Shown here piece after piece: positions 1-12,237 of a DNA stretch of 64,000 nt. This DNA is from Serratia sp. AKBS12. GTDB lineage: Bacteria > Pseudomonadota > Gammaproteobacteria > Enterobacterales > Enterobacteriaceae. Made by a program: the position numbers and the translations under genes. Below the pieces are notes generated by a model that worked only from the letters and a program-made list of their open reading frames with translations, had not been told where the DNA came from and did not search any database. The DNA is taken from assembly GCF_024793895.1 (NCBI RefSeq), contig NZ_JANUSB010000002.1, positions 537,730-601,729 on the forward strand. Reading direction: 5' to 3'. Within the stretch, counting starts at the first letter, position 1; every line of letters begins with the position of its first letter.

Positions 1-72
1 TGTGCGGCCGACATACGCCGGCCGGTGATAATAATGTACGACAGGTGACCGGGCTATGCCCGTAAGCGGCTA

Positions 73-2556
73 TCAGCCTTCACTCTGCTGCGCACCTTTC
101 TTCTTCACGGCGCGCTTGGCTTTGGTGGCCGCCGCTATCTTTTTGGTTTTGTCGGACACTTTTTTGGCCTTGGCCTTTTTGTCCTTCTTCACCTTGTCGG
201 CCGGTTTGGCGCCGTCTTTACGAAACGCGCTGTCCGGCTCAAAATTGGCCGGTGGCTTGCCGCCACGGCGTTTACGGCCGTTGCCGTTGCCGCCGCCGTC
301 ACGCAGCGTGCGTGGCGCACCCTTCTTGGCGCGTTCGCGTTCGGTCTTGCCTTCGCCGCGCGGCTTGCGGGTGCTGGAAACCAGAGCAAAATCGATTTTA
401 CGCTCGTCCATATGCACCGCTTCAACACGGATCTCCACGGTATCGCCCAGGCGATAGACCATACCGGACGATTCGCCGATAAGACGCTGGCCGATATTAT
501 CGTAGCGATAGTAATCATTATCCAGCGTTGATACATGCACCAAACCATCAATAAACAGATCGTTCAGGCGCACGAAGAAACCAAAGCCAGTGACGCTGGC
601 AATAATGCCGGTAAACACTTCACCGACGTGATCCTGCATAAAGTCGCATTTCAGCCAGTCGGCGACGTTGCGGGTGGCTTCGTCGGCGCGGCGTTCGGTC
701 ATCGAACAGTGCAGACCCAGTTGCAGCATCTCTTCAAGATCGCTATGCCAACCGCCGGTCGGCGTCCAGCGGTGCTGCGGTTCGCCGTGCTCTTTGGCTA
801 ACAGATACTTGATAGCCCGGTGCAGTGACAGATCCGGGTAGCGACGAATAGGCGAGGTAAAGTGGCCGTACGACCCCAACGCCAGCCCGAAGTGGCCACG
901 GTTTTCCGGATCGTAAATCGCCTGTTTCATCGAACGCAGCAGCATGGTCTGCAGCATTTCGTGATCGGGACGCTCGGATACGATATCCATCAGTTGCGCA
1001 TAGTCTTTCGGCTGCGGCTTGTTGCCACCACCCAGGGTCAGGCTCAGCTCGCTGAGCACGCTGCGCAGCGACTTGATATGGTCGTCGCTTGGGCGATCGT
1101 GCACGCGGAACAGCGCCGGCTCATTGTGTTTTTCAACAAAGCGCGCCGCCGCAACGTTCGCCATGATCATGCATTCTTCGATTAGCTTGTGCGCATCGTT
1201 ACGCACCGTCGGCTCCACGCGTTCGATGCGGCGCTCGGCGTTGAAGATGAACTTGGCTTCTTCGGTTTCAAAGGCAATGCCGCCACGTTCGGCGCGCGCG
1301 CGATCCAGCACCTTGTACATGGCGTGCAACTCTTCCAGGTGCTTGACCAGCGGATGGTACTGCTCGCGCAGCTCCTGATCGCCCTGCAACATGTGCCACA
1401 CCTTGGTGTAGGTCAGGCGAGCATGGGAGCTCATCACCGCTTCATAGAACTTGGCCGTCGACAACCGCCCCTGGGCCGAAATGGTCATTTCGCACACCAT
1501 ACACAGGCGATCCACCTGCGGATTCAGCGAGCAAAGGCCGTTGGACAGCACTTCCGGCAGCATCGGCACCACCTGTGACGGGAAGTACACCGAGGTACCG
1601 CGGCTGCGGGCTTCGTCATCCAGTGCGGTCCCAGGACGTACGTAATAGCTGACGTCGGCAATGGCAACCCACAGGCGCCAGCCGCCGCCGCGCTTCTTCT
1701 CGCAGTAAACTGCGTCATCGAAGTCGCGCGCGTCTTCGCCGTCAATGGTGACCAACGGCAGGTTACGCAAATCTACGCGCCCGACCTTGGCCTCTTCCGG
1801 CACCTCTTCGCTGAGGGAGGCGACCTGTTTTTCCACCTGTGGTGGCCAGGTATGCGGGATTTCATGGGTGCGCAGCGCAATATCGACCGCCATGCTGGTG
1901 CCCATTTTATCGCCGAGGATCTCGACGATTTTACCAACGGCCTTGGTGCGGCGGGTCGGACGCTGGGTCAGTTCAACCACCACCATAAAGCCCATGCGCG
2001 CACCGCTGACCGCCTCGCTCGGGATCAGAATATCGAAGCTCAGACGGCTGTCGTCCGGCACCACGAAGCCGACGCCGGCGTCGGTAAAGTAGCGGCCGAC
2101 GATCTGACTGGTTTTTGGCACCAGAACGCGCACAATGCGCGCTTCGCGACGGCCTTTGCGGTCGGCACCCAGCGCCTGCGCCAGCACCACGTCGCCATGA
2201 ATGGCCATTTTCATCTGTTCGGCCGACAGGTACAAATCGTCCTTGCTGCCCTCAATGCGCAGGAAACCATAGCCATCGCGGTGGCCGATCACCGTACCGC
2301 GCAGCAGGTCCAGACGCTCCGGCAGGGCGTAGCATTGACGGCGAGTAAATATCAGTTGCCCATCGCGCTCCATGGCGCGCAGGCGGCGGCGCAGCGCTTC
2401 CTGATGTTCTTCGCTGGTCAAATCCAGCTCTTTTGCCAGCTCTTCACGACTGGCCGGTGTTTCACGCTTGGCCAAATGGGCAAGAATGAATTCGCGGCTC
2501 GGGATGGGGGATTCGTATTTTTCTGCTTCTCGTTCCAGGAAAGGATCTTGTGACAT
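73..2556 (-). CDS. rnr: Ribonuclease R, 3'-5' exoribonuclease
   Basis: RNase R degrades structured RNA processively from the 3' end in mRNA, rRNA and tmRNA quality control and in cold shock. The 827-residue product has the family layout: N-terminal winged helix, two cold-shock domains, RNB catalytic domain, S1 domain near 640-725 and a Lys-rich basic tail. The catalytic signature [10 protein letters not shown] lies at 272-281, so the metal-binding Asp 272, 278, 280 and 281 match E. coli numbering. I chose the ATG at 2556 because GGAGG lies just upstream and the protein then begins MSQDPF as in E. coli; an upstream in-frame start at 2697 would add 47 unrelated residues. It follows nsrR on the same strand, as in the E. 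coli nsrR-rnr-rlmB operon; rlmB would lie just outside the window. Confidence 0.97.
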   Translation of the reverse strand: MSQDPFLEREAEKYESPIPSREFILAHLAKRETPASREELAKELDLTSEEHQEALRRRLRAMERDGQLIFTRRQCYALPERLDLLRGTVIGHRDGYGFLRIEGSKDDLYLSAEQMKMAIHGDVVLAQALGADRKGRREARIVRVLVPKTSQIVGRYFTDAGVGFVVPDDSRLSFDILIPSEAVSGARMGFMVVVELTQRPTRRTKAVGKIVEILGDKMGTSMAVDIALRTHEIPHTWPPQVEKQVASLSEEVPEEAKVGRVDLRNLPLVTIDGEDARDFDDAVYCEKKRGGGWRLWVAIADVSYYVRPGTALDDEARSRGTSVYFPSQVVPMLPEVLSNGLCSLNPQVDRLCMVCEMTISAQGRLSTAKFYEAVMSSHARLTYTKVWHMLQGDQELREQYHPLVKHLEELHAMYKVLDRARAERGGIAFETEEAKFIFNAERRIERVEPTVRNDAHKLIEECMIMANVAAARFVEKHNEPALFRVHDRPSDDHIKSLRSVLSELSLTLGGGNKPQPKDYAQLMDIVSERPDHEMLQTMLLRSMKQAIYDPENRGHFGLALGSYGHFTSPIRRYPDLSLHRAIKYLLAKEHGEPQHRWTPTGGWHSDLEEMLQLGLHCSMTERRADEATRNVADWLKCDFMQDHVGEVFTGIIASVTGFGFFVRLNDLFIDGLVHVSTLDNDYYRYDNIGQRLIGESSGMVYRLGDTVEIRVEAVHMDERKIDFALVSSTRKPRGEGKTERERAKKGAPRTLRDGGGNGNGRKRRGGKPPANFEPDSAFRKDGAKPADKVKKDKKAKAKKVSDKTKKIAAATKAKRAVKKKGAQQSEG

Positions 2557-2754
2557 TGCGGTTCCTCCGTTGTCATCAGCAGGGTGTCGCGAGAATAGGC
2601 CAACGGGCTCGATTGTCGCAGACTGTCTGGGGCGGACAGCACGTAAACCGGAGCATGCACCGGGCACCTGCGGTTCTTGAACGCTGTCTCGCCGCAAAAT
2701 GGCAAGTAAACTGGCTTATGGGGCCACTTCTCAGCCCTGTTTACTTATCGATGT

Positions 2755-3180
2755 TTATTCGACAAGCAATAGCTTGTAGAGCGGAGCGTTGTCTTCGACC
2801 ATATCGGCCAAGGTATAATTGTCCAGCTCTGCAAGAAAATTCTGTACCCCCTGCTGCAACACCTGCTTCAGGCGGCAAGCGGGGGTGATATGGCAAAAAT
2901 CGCCGCTGCAGTTAACCAGCGATAGCGGCTCCAAAGCGCGCACCACGTCGCCAATGCGTATCGATGCCGCAGGTTGCCCCAGGCGGATACCCCCATTTTT
3001 ACCACGCACGGCAGTGACCAGCCCGATACGACTCAACTGGTTGATTATTTTCACCATATGGTTGCGGGACACGCCATACACTTCGGTCACTTCCGAAATG
3101 CTGGTCATTTTATCCTTCGGCAATGAGGCCATGTAGATCAGCGCCCGCAGGCCATAATCAGTAAAACTTGTTAACTGCAC
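2755..3180 (-). CDS. nsrR: Nitric-oxide-sensitive Rrf2-family repressor NsrR
   Basis: NsrR is an [Fe-S] repressor of nitrosative-stress genes that loses DNA binding when NO attacks its cluster. The 141-residue product has an N-terminal winged helix-turn-helix (about residues 1-60) and the three cluster cysteines at 91, 96 and 102. The start is GTG at 3180, preceded by AGAGGT at a proper distance, and the reading [18 protein letters not shown] is the canonical beginning. It is the first gene of the nsrR-rnr pair, 198 bp upstream of the rnr start. Confidence 0.95.
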   Translation of the reverse strand: MQLTSFTDYGLRALIYMASLPKDKMTSISEVTEVYGVSRNHMVKIINQLSRIGLVTAVRGKNGGIRLGQPAASIRIGDVVRALEPLSLVNCSGDFCHITPACRLKQVLQQGVQNFLAELDNYTLADMVEDNAPLYKLLLVE

Positions 3181-3392
3181 GTCTACCTCTGGGTAGGATT
3201 TACCCGTCTGACACGCCGCTTTTCGGCATTTATCAAAAGATTACTTATAGGATAATAAACCAGGCTGAGAGTTCGTCGTTAATTATTTATACCCTAGGGT
3301 ACACGACCGACAGGGCAATGAAATCATTAAGCCGGGATAATGAAAGGATTTTTGCTGGGCAACCGCATTTGGCGAGGTGAACACCATAAAAA
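3181..3392. other. Intergenic region between purA terminator and nsrR
   Basis: This noncoding stretch must hold the nsrR promoter on the minus strand. It is AT-rich in the middle (about 3235-3300). I see no convincing NsrR operator or other named site. Confidence 0.4.
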
Positions 3393-3416
3393 CAAACCGG
3401 GACGGCGCCCGGTTTG
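3388..3416 (-). terminator. Rho-independent terminator of purA
   Basis: A perfect 9-bp stem, CAAACCGGG with CCCGGTTTG, closes a 6-nt loop (3393-3416). Read on the minus strand it is followed by TTTTT. It lies 19 bp after the purA stop codon. Confidence 0.85.
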
Positions 3417-3435
3417 CTGATGACAGGAAAACGGT

Positions 3436-4788
<1,353 letters not shown>

Positions 4789-4831
4789 TCAGCACTTTTA
4801 GCATACGATTGCGTATTTTTTCGGCTACACT

Positions 4832-5032
4832 TCAGCCACCAAGGCGTGTGCTCAACATATAGTAGATAACGATGCCGGCAACCACTATTCCGCCGCCAAA
4901 ACGGCGCAGCGTGGCGTCGGGCAATTGCGTCATTGCCAGGATCATTTTGCGCCAGGCCTGCGGAAACAGCATTGGTCCCAGCCCTTCCAGCACCAAAACC
5001 AGCCCAAGCGCCAGCCAGATCGTCGAATTCAT
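4832..5032 (-). CDS. yjeT: Small inner-membrane protein YjeT (DUF2065)
   Basis: This 66-residue protein has two hydrophobic segments (about 4-22 and 44-62) joined by a basic loop, the pattern of YjeT/DUF2065. The function is unknown. It sits between hflC and purA exactly as in E. coli. The hflC terminator lies immediately upstream, so it is probably transcribed by read-through or from its own promoter. Confidence 0.85.
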   Translation of the reverse strand: MNSTIWLALGLVLVLEGLGPMLFPQAWRKMILAMTQLPDATLRRFGGGIVVAGIVIYYMLSTRLGG

Positions 5033-5048
5033 GTTTCCCTCCGGAAAA

Positions 5049-5074
5049 GAAAAAGGCCCGCGATTAAACGGGCC
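5049..5074 (-). terminator. Terminator after hflC
   Basis: On the minus strand a GGCCCG / CGGGCC stem with an 8-nt loop is followed by TTTTTCTTTTCC. It lies 25 bp after the hflC stop. Confidence 0.75.
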
Positions 5075-5098
5075 CTGATAACTATGATGCTTTAAGCA

Positions 5099-6103
5099 TT
5101 ACTTACGCGTCGAATCCGGCGACTTCATGTAGCGGAAGAAATCGCTGTCCGGGCTGAGCACCATCACATCCTGGTTGTTTTTGAAGCTGGCTTCATAGGC
5201 ACGCAGGCTACGGATAAAGGCATAGAAGTCCGGATCCTGGCTGAACGCATTGGCGAACAGCTTGGCGGCTTCGGCATCGCCTTCACCACGGGTGATTCGA
5301 GCCTGACGCTCGGCTTCCGCCAGGGTACGAGTCACCTCATAGTCCGCGCTGGCGCGCAGTTTCTCGGCTTCTTCCTGACCCTGTGAACGCAGACGACGAG
5401 CGACCGCTTCACGTTCGGCGCGCATACGCTGGTAAATCGCATCGGACACTTCCGCCGGCAGGTTGATCTGCTTGATACGGACGTCGATAACTTCAATACC
5501 CAATGCGGCCATGCTGTTCGGGTTGACCTGTGGCTGCTTGCCGGTGGTTTCCCGCTCAACGCGCGCCGCTGCAGAAGCGATAGCGTCGTCGGCTTCGGTG
5601 GTGGCAACTTCTTCGCCATCGCCGACGGTGCCGGTGTTCAGCGCATCACGCACGTCGGACATCAGCTTGCCGCGCGAGTCGGTAACGATATCCTTCACGT
5701 CCAGACGACCGATTTCGGAACGCAGACGGTCACTGAATTTACGTTTCAGCAGCACTTCGGCCTGGGAGACGTCACCGCCGCCGGTTGCCAGATAGTAACG
5801 GCTGAAATCGCTGATGCGCCATTTCAGATAGGAGTCGACGATCAGGTCTTTCTTCTCGCTGGTAACAAAGCGATCGGCCTGGTTGTCCATGGTCTGGATA
5901 CGCGCATCCAGGTTCTTCACGGTCTCAATGAACGGGATCTTGAAGTGCAGACCCGGCTCATACACCAGCGGTTTATTTTCGCCGTCACGCAGTACCTTGC
6001 CAAAGCGCAGGACGATGCCACGCTGGCCTTCCTGCACCACGAACAGTGAAGCAAAAAGCGCCACCAGCACCACAATGACGATAACTACAAAAGACTTACG
6101 CAT
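5099..6103 (-). CDS. hflC: HflC, regulator of FtsH protease (SPFH family)
   Basis: HflC forms with HflK a large membrane complex on the periplasmic side that surrounds and modulates the FtsH AAA protease. The 334-residue product has one N-terminal membrane anchor (about 4-22), an SPFH/band-7 domain and a long charged coiled-coil segment rich in Glu, Arg and Ala (about 215-285). Its start is 4 bp after the hflK stop, so the two are translationally linked. Length and order agree with E. coli. Confidence 0.96.
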   Translation of the reverse strand: MRKSFVVIVIVVLVALFASLFVVQEGQRGIVLRFGKVLRDGENKPLVYEPGLHFKIPFIETVKNLDARIQTMDNQADRFVTSEKKDLIVDSYLKWRISDFSRYYLATGGGDVSQAEVLLKRKFSDRLRSEIGRLDVKDIVTDSRGKLMSDVRDALNTGTVGDGEEVATTEADDAIASAAARVERETTGKQPQVNPNSMAALGIEVIDVRIKQINLPAEVSDAIYQRMRAEREAVARRLRSQGQEEAEKLRASADYEVTRTLAEAERQARITRGEGDAEAAKLFANAFSQDPDFYAFIRSLRAYEASFKNNQDVMVLSPDSDFFRYMKSPDSTRK

Positions 6104-6106
6104 TGA

Positions 6107-7360
6107 TTATTCTCTCCCTACGCGAGTGGTATCGTCACGCTGCGCATTTGCCCGGCGTTGGTCCATGATCGTACCGCTGTTCTGCGGTCTGTTGCCGGCA
6201 TTGCCGCTGGCAGACGGAGCGGGGTTGAGACGAATCAGGCTGGTGTCCTTATTGCCGCTGTCTGCCGCTGCGCCGGTCTGGCCACGCAGCATCTGATCCA
6301 GCGGTAACACCATCAGATTGTTGCCTTTGTCACTCACCAGCACCTTGCGGGTATGGCTCAGGACTTTTTCCATGGTTTCGATATACAAACGCTCGCGGGT
6401 AATTTCCGGCGCAGACTTGTATTCCGGCAGCAGCTTGGCAAAGCGCGCGACTTCACCCTGAGCTTCCAGAACCGTACGGTCTTTATACGCCTTAGAGTCT
6501 TCCAGCAGACGCTGCGCCTGACCGTTGGCGCGAGGCTGAACTTCGTTGGCATAAGCTTCTGCTTCACGAATGTACTGCTGTTCGTTTTCACGTGCGGCAA
6601 TCGCATCATCGAACGACGCCTTGACCTCTTCCGGTGGACGCGCCGCCTGGAAGTTGACGTCCAGCAGGGTGATGCCCATGTGGTAAGGACGAATGGTCTC
6701 TTCCAGCATGCGTTGCGTATCATTACGCACCACGGTACGGCCTTCGGTCAGGATGCGGTCCATCGAATATTTGCCGATCACTCCACGCAACGCGCTGTCG
6801 GTAGCCTGGCTCAGGCTGTCGTCCGCATTCACCACGCTAAACAGATAGGCTTCCGGGTTGGTCACGCGATACTGCACGTTCATTTCCACCCGCACCACGT
6901 TTTCATCGGAAGTCAGCATCACGCCGGACGCCGCCAGTTCACGAACCGATTCCACGTTAACCGGGCGTACCTCATCAATGAAGGTCGGCTTCCAGTTCAG
7001 GCCCGGTTGCACCAGGTGGCTGAACTTGCCAAAACGCGTCACAACGCCGCGCTCGGCTTCCTTGATGGTGTAGAAGCCACTGGCTGCCCAGATAACCACT
7101 ACCGCCACTGCCGCGATACCGATGATACGGCCGCTGAAACGCGGGCCGGATGAACCGGTACCGCCAGTATTATTGCCGTTGGAGCCTTTGCCGCCGCCCA
7201 AACCACTCAGCTTCTTGCTCAGTTTGCGGAAGATGTCATCCAAATCAGGTGGCCCTTGTTCACGACCGCCTTTGTTACCGCCAGAGTTGCCGCCATTATT
7301 ATTGCTGCTCCCCCACGGGTCGCGGTCCTGTCCGTTATTACCGGGCTGATTCCACGCCAT
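6107..7360 (-). CDS. hflK: HflK, regulator of FtsH protease (SPFH family)
   Basis: HflK is the partner of HflC in the FtsH regulatory complex. The 417-residue product has a Gly/Asn-rich cytoplasmic N-terminus (1-75), a single membrane segment at about 79-97, the SPFH domain, an Ala/Glu/Arg coiled coil near 265-315 and a disordered C-terminal tail. Many long open frames on the opposite strand within this gene are codon-bias shadows. In E. coli it is cotranscribed with hflX and hflC. Confidence 0.96.
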   Translation of the reverse strand: MAWNQPGNNGQDRDPWGSSNNNGGNSGGNKGGREQGPPDLDDIFRKLSKKLSGLGGGKGSNGNNTGGTGSSGPRFSGRIIGIAAVAVVVIWAASGFYTIKEAERGVVTRFGKFSHLVQPGLNWKPTFIDEVRPVNVESVRELAASGVMLTSDENVVRVEMNVQYRVTNPEAYLFSVVNADDSLSQATDSALRGVIGKYSMDRILTEGRTVVRNDTQRMLEETIRPYHMGITLLDVNFQAARPPEEVKASFDDAIAARENEQQYIREAEAYANEVQPRANGQAQRLLEDSKAYKDRTVLEAQGEVARFAKLLPEYKSAPEITRERLYIETMEKVLSHTRKVLVSDKGNNLMVLPLDQMLRGQTGAAADSGNKDTSLIRLNPAPSASGNAGNRPQNSGTIMDQRRANAQRDDTTRVGRE

Positions 7361-7473
7361 GTTTTAGCTCCATTATTCTGTGATTGGGTACTTCAGGCTT
7401 ATACGCCGGCTGTCGCAAGGCTGCGACGCCGATCGTGCCTACAGACCGAGCGTACAAATGTAACAGGATATGA

Positions 7474-8754
7474 TCATACGATAAAGTTAATCAGTTCCTG
7501 TTCCTGTTTACAAAGGCGACGCCACTCGACGATCGGCATGCGCACAACCATGCCAATGCTGCCGTCCTCTTCGATCCACTCTTTCTCTATCGCCTGAAGC
7601 TGGTAAAAACGGCTACGAAGACGGCCTGCCTCTGGCGGTAAGCGCAGTTCATGTTGCGCAATTTCCCCCGATAAGCGCTCCGTCAACGCCTGAAACAGCA
7701 ACGGGATACCTTCTCCGCTGGCGGCGGACAGCCACACCCGGATCGGTAAATTTTCTTCGTTGCGGTCGATACGCGGCACAAAATCGTCCAGCATATCTAT
7801 TTTGTTCATCACTAACAGTGTAGGGATCTCATCCGAGTCAATCTCTGCCAGCACGGTATTCACCGCTTCAATGTTTTCATCCACGCGGGTGTCCGCAGCA
7901 TCGATAACATGTAACAACAGAGAGGCCTGACGCGTTTCTTGCAGCGTCGCTTTAAAGGCAGCGACCAAATCGTGCGGCAAGTGCCTGATGAACCCTACGG
8001 TATCCGCCAGCACCGTATCGCCCACATCCGCCACGTCAATGCGGCGCAGCGTTGGATCCAGGGTGGCAAATAGTTGATCCGCCGCATACACATCGGCAGA
8101 GGTAATTCGATTAAACAGGGTAGATTTGCCGGCATTGGTGTACCCCACCAAAGATACGGTGGGTACATCGGCGCGGGTACGCGCACGGCGACCTTGTTCA
8201 CGCTGCTTTTCCACCCGCTCAAGGCGGCGCAGAATCAGGCTGATGCGATCGCGCAGCAAACGACGGTCGGTCTCCAACTGGGTTTCCCCTGGGCCGCGCA
8301 GGCCGATCCCCCCTTTCTGGCGCTCAAGGTGAGTCCAGCCACGCACCAAACGCGTCGCAATGTGGCGCAGCTGCGCCAGTTCTACCTGCAGCTTGCCTTC
8401 GTGTGTACGGGCTCGCTGGGCAAAGATATCTAGAATCAACCCGGTGCGATCGATCACGCGGCATTCACATAGGCGCTCGAGATTTCTCTCCTGCGCCGGG
8501 GAAAGGGAATGATCAAACAGGACAACAGATGCGCCACTGGCTTTAACTGCATCTGCAATTTCTTCGGCCTTTCCTTCACCGACAAAGTACTTGGGATGTG
8601 GGGCTTTGCGGCTACCAGTAACCACTTGCAAAGCGTCTACACCCGCGGAAGAAACCAGCGATTCGAATTCACTGAGGTCTTCGGTGTCTTTGTCCTGCGA
8701 GAAATAGATATGAACCAGTACGGCCTGCTCACCGGCTTCATAACGGTCAAACAA
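7474..8754 (-). CDS. hflX: GTPase HflX, ribosome-splitting factor
   Basis: HflX is a GTPase that dissociates stalled or heat-damaged 70S ribosomes. The 426-residue product has the HflX N-terminal domain, a Gly-rich linker with [17 protein letters not shown] near 150-166, and a G domain with the P-loop [16 protein letters not shown] and NKID. It lies downstream of hfq on the same strand, as in the E. coli hfq superoperon. Confidence 0.96.
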   Translation of the reverse strand: MFDRYEAGEQAVLVHIYFSQDKDTEDLSEFESLVSSAGVDALQVVTGSRKAPHPKYFVGEGKAEEIADAVKASGASVVLFDHSLSPAQERNLERLCECRVIDRTGLILDIFAQRARTHEGKLQVELAQLRHIATRLVRGWTHLERQKGGIGLRGPGETQLETDRRLLRDRISLILRRLERVEKQREQGRRARTRADVPTVSLVGYTNAGKSTLFNRITSADVYAADQLFATLDPTLRRIDVADVGDTVLADTVGFIRHLPHDLVAAFKATLQETRQASLLLHVIDAADTRVDENIEAVNTVLAEIDSDEIPTLLVMNKIDMLDDFVPRIDRNEENLPIRVWLSAASGEGIPLLFQALTERLSGEIAQHELRLPPEAGRLRSRFYQLQAIEKEWIEEDGSIGMVVRMPIVEWRRLCKQEQELINFIV

Positions 8755-8791
8755 GCGTGCAACCTCTCAAACGGACACAAACCGTGAGTTT

Positions 8792-8828
8792 GGGGAACAC
8801 AGGCAGCACTTTACTGCCCATGTTCCCC
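8792..8828. other. Strong hairpin between hfq and hflX
   Basis: GGGGAACA pairs with TGTTCCCC and an inner GGCAG pairs with CTGCC across a 7-nt loop, with CA/CA internal mismatches. No T-run follows on either strand, so it is more likely an mRNA processing or stability element in the hfq-hflX transcript than a terminator. Confidence 0.55.
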
Positions 8829-8852
8829 GACATGGTTGTCTTGCAACGCGCT

Positions 8853-9173
<321 letters not shown>

Positions 9174-9395
9174 TTATTTGCTTGTTGTTTGTAACTAAGA
9201 ACCTGTCGGCTCTAAAATAAACGACGTAAAAAATTTGCGCGCTGAATACTCATCAATTGTACACAATCACTCGACCTATGCACTATATCCTTCATCTTTC
9301 AAGCCTGTAACGGCAGTGGCTACTTGCATTACCCCTTCACTTAACGCTTCAAGCTTCAGGAATTCCCGCATTAGCCTGCTGACGACAACCTGAAA

Positions 9396-10340
9396 TCAAC
9401 GGGATAAAACCACCTGTGTTACCGAGTTCAAAGCCTCTCCCGGCTTTTCACTGTCCAGCCAATGGACCGACTCCCAACCTCGTAACCAGGTCATTTGGCG
9501 TTTGGCCAACTGACGTGTTGCGCAAATACCACGATAAACCATCTCATCGTAACTAATCTCGCCAGAAAAATATGACCACATCTGGCGATAACCGACACAG
9601 CGAATGGAAGGCAAATCCGTATGCAAATCACCCCGCGCAAAAAGTGCGCGCGCTTCCGTTTCAAAACCTGCCGCCAACATTTGATGGAACCGCTGCTCAA
9701 TGCGTTGATGTATCAACTCACGGCTGGTCGGCGCTATCGCAAATTGGTGAACATGATACGGCAACGATTCACCCGAAATTTTAGTCAGTTCCGTTAAAGT
9801 TTTACCCGAAATAAAAAAAACTTCCAGTGCTCTGGACAGTCTCTGCGGATCATTCGGATGAATTCTCAATGCGGCAACCGGATCAATGGCCTGTAACTGA
9901 CGGTGCAGAGCTTCCCAACCCTCTGCTTGCGCCTGCCGTTCAATACGCTCGCGCACCGCCGCATCGGCCGGTGGCAACGGCGACAGGCCTTCCAGCAACG
10001 CCTTGAAATACAACATGGTTCCACCCACCAGCAGCGGGATACGCCCGGCGGCGGTGATGTCGGCCATTTCTTTCAGGGCATCGGCACGAAAATCGGCGGC
10101 GGAGTAAACCTCGGCGGGATCGCGAATATCAATCAGCCGGTGCGGCGCCTGCGCCAATTCTTCTGCGCTGGGCTTGGCGGTGCCGATATCCATGCCACGA
10201 TAAATCAGCGCAGAGTCCACGCTGATCAGTTCTACCGGCCAACGTGCGCGCAACGCCATTGCCAGCGCGGTCTTGCCCGATGCCGTAGGCCCCATGACGA
10301 AAATCGCCGGGGGACGTGATGCTATTTCAGTTTCAGTCAT
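9396..10340 (-). CDS. miaA: tRNA dimethylallyltransferase MiaA
   Basis: MiaA adds a dimethylallyl group to A37 of tRNAs that read codons starting with U, supporting accurate decoding. The product is 314 residues (E. coli 316). The P-loop GPTASGKT is at 17-24. The ATG at 10340 gives [17 protein letters not shown] and overlaps the mutL stop by 8 bp; a longer frame from 10430 lies inside mutL and is not conserved. Confidence 0.96.
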   Translation of the reverse strand: MTETEIASRPPAIFVMGPTASGKTALAMALRARWPVELISVDSALIYRGMDIGTAKPSAEELAQAPHRLIDIRDPAEVYSAADFRADALKEMADITAAGRIPLLVGGTMLYFKALLEGLSPLPPADAAVRERIERQAQAEGWEALHRQLQAIDPVAALRIHPNDPQRLSRALEVFFISGKTLTELTKISGESLPYHVHQFAIAPTSRELIHQRIEQRFHQMLAAGFETEARALFARGDLHTDLPSIRCVGYRQMWSYFSGEISYDEMVYRGICATRQLAKRQMTWLRGWESVHWLDSEKPGEALNSVTQVVLSR

Positions 10341-12216
10341 GCGTAAGGGCTGCCAGTGCAGCCTGTAAATCAACAGGTTGTAAAAGTCCGGCCGGTGGCG
10401 ATTTGACCAGCTGCGGGCAAAGTCGTTCAACGTCGGTCAATAATTGTATCGCTTGCGAGCTGTTCCACTGTTCATGTTCGCTGCCTATGTGGCGGGCGAT
10501 CCAGGTGGCCAGCACCGTCGGCGACATCTCGTGATGTTCGGCCAGATAGCCTAACAGCTCCGGTATCAGTTTTTGTAAATTTTGTTGGCGTAATGGTAAA
10601 GGCACTGCGCGCAGCGTCACACGCCCGTGATCAACCTGCAGTTCCAGCCCCATTTTCACCAGCAACGCCTGATGCCTGGTACAGGCCGACGCTTCGTTAT
10701 TGCGCAGTGTCAGCTTGAGCGGAATCAGCAGTGGTTGCGGCCGCAACCCCTCTTCCGGCGGGTTCAGCTGCGCCTGACGCAGCCAGCGTTCGGCCACCGG
10801 CAAATTGAGTAACGCCAGCTGCTGGCGCTGTTCCAGCAGGGCATAGCACGGCGGATAGACCATCAGCACGCGGCCAAAGCCATGCTGACTGCCGGCCAGC
10901 GGCGTTTCCTGCGCGACTTTCGGCGCGGGGAACAGCGGGGCCTTCACCGTCTCGGCCGTCGGCATAACTGCCGGCTCGGCCGTCGCCTGCATCAAACGGC
11001 CGTACAGCTCTCCTTCGCGCTTTTGATAGCCGGAAGCGCCGCCGTGGTAGGGCTGAGGGGGACGTTCGCGCGCCGCCGGCGGACTTGCCGCTGACGGTTC
11101 GCGGCGCGGTGCCGGCTGGGAAAAATGATTGCCACCGGCCGCAACGCGGTTTTCCGGCTGCCATGCCGGCGCGGCGTCTGGAGCATCGGTTGCTTCTGCC
11201 AGCGGTAGCGGCGCACTGCCAAGCTGTTGCAATACCGTGGTCACCGCCTGATAGATAAAGTCATGCACCAGCCGCGCCTGATGGAAGCGCACTTCATGCT
11301 TGGCAGGATGCACGTTGACGTCCACCTGATGCGGATCCACCTCGAGATACAGCACATAGGCCGGCTGCTGGTCGTCTTTCAGCTGATCCTGATAGGCCTG
11401 GCGGATCGCATGGTTGATCAGGCGGTCGCGCATCATGCGGCTGTTGACGTAACAGTATTGCAGTTCGCCCAGTTGCCGCGCGCCGGCCGGATCGGCCACC
11501 CAGCCGCGAATGGTCAAATCGCCGTGTTGCCAGGAAACCGCCAGCGCATGCTGCAAAAACGCCGGCCCGCAAATACTGCCAAGTCGGCGCTCGTGCTGGC
11601 TTTCTTCCTTCGCTGTACGGTACTGACGCATCAGCTTGCCGTTATGACTGAGATTGATAGCCACATCGAAACGCGCCAGCGCAATGCGCCGCACCACTTC
11701 ATCGATATGACCGAATTCGGTTTTTTCGGTGCGCATGAACTTGCGGCGCGCCGGGGTATTGTAGAACAGATCGAGTACTTCAACCGTGCTGCCAACCGGA
11801 TGCGCCGCCGGTTTGACCATCACCGCCTGATCGCGCCCTTCGGCGTAGGCCTGCCAGGCTTCTGGCTGTTCGGCAGTGCGCGACGTCAGCGTCAAGCGTG
11901 ACACCGAGCTGATACTGGCCAGCGCTTCGCCGCGGAACCCCAGGCTGACGATGGCTTCCAGATCGTCAAGCGTGCTGATTTTACTGGTGGCGTGACGCGC
12001 CAGCGCCAGCGCCAGATCGGCCTTGCCGATGCCGCAGCCGTTGTCACGAATTCGGATCAGCTTGGCGCCACCGCGCTCAATATCAATATCAATACGCGTC
12101 GCGCCGGCATCCAGACTGTTTTCCACCAGTTCCTTCACTACCGACGCAGGCCGCTCCACCACCTCTCCGGCGGCGATCTGGTTGGCGAGCTGTGGTGGCA
12201 ACACCTGGATTGGCAT
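10333..12216 (-). CDS. mutL: DNA mismatch repair protein MutL
   Basis: MutL links MutS mismatch recognition to MutH nicking and UvrD unwinding. The 627-residue product has the GHKL ATPase motifs: the NSLDAGAT motif near residue 33, DNGCGIG near 58 and [10 protein letters not shown] near 93. A Pro/Ala-rich variable linker (about 340-440) precedes the C-terminal dimerization domain. It overlaps miaA downstream and follows amiB by 21 bp. Confidence 0.97.
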   Translation of the reverse strand: MPIQVLPPQLANQIAAGEVVERPASVVKELVENSLDAGATRIDIDIERGGAKLIRIRDNGCGIGKADLALALARHATSKISTLDDLEAIVSLGFRGEALASISSVSRLTLTSRTAEQPEAWQAYAEGRDQAVMVKPAAHPVGSTVEVLDLFYNTPARRKFMRTEKTEFGHIDEVVRRIALARFDVAINLSHNGKLMRQYRTAKEESQHERRLGSICGPAFLQHALAVSWQHGDLTIRGWVADPAGARQLGELQYCYVNSRMMRDRLINHAIRQAYQDQLKDDQQPAYVLYLEVDPHQVDVNVHPAKHEVRFHQARLVHDFIYQAVTTVLQQLGSAPLPLAEATDAPDAAPAWQPENRVAAGGNHFSQPAPRREPSAASPPAARERPPQPYHGGASGYQKREGELYGRLMQATAEPAVMPTAETVKAPLFPAPKVAQETPLAGSQHGFGRVLMVYPPCYALLEQRQQLALLNLPVAERWLRQAQLNPPEEGLRPQPLLIPLKLTLRNNEASACTRHQALLVKMGLELQVDHGRVTLRAVPLPLRQQNLQKLIPELLGYLAEHHEMSPTVLATWIARHIGSEHEQWNSSQAIQLLTDVERLCPQLVKSPPAGLLQPVDLQAALAALTHD

Positions 12217-12237
12217 ACTGGCTCCTCGAGAGTGGCG

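Noticed and set aside
1852..2553. 233-codon plus-strand frame inside rnr
   Set aside because: It is a shadow of the strongly supported rnr gene.
6353..7153. Long plus-strand open frame antisense to hflK (266 codons)
   Set aside because: It mirrors the codon bias of hflK on the other strand, has no family likeness and no ribosome binding site.
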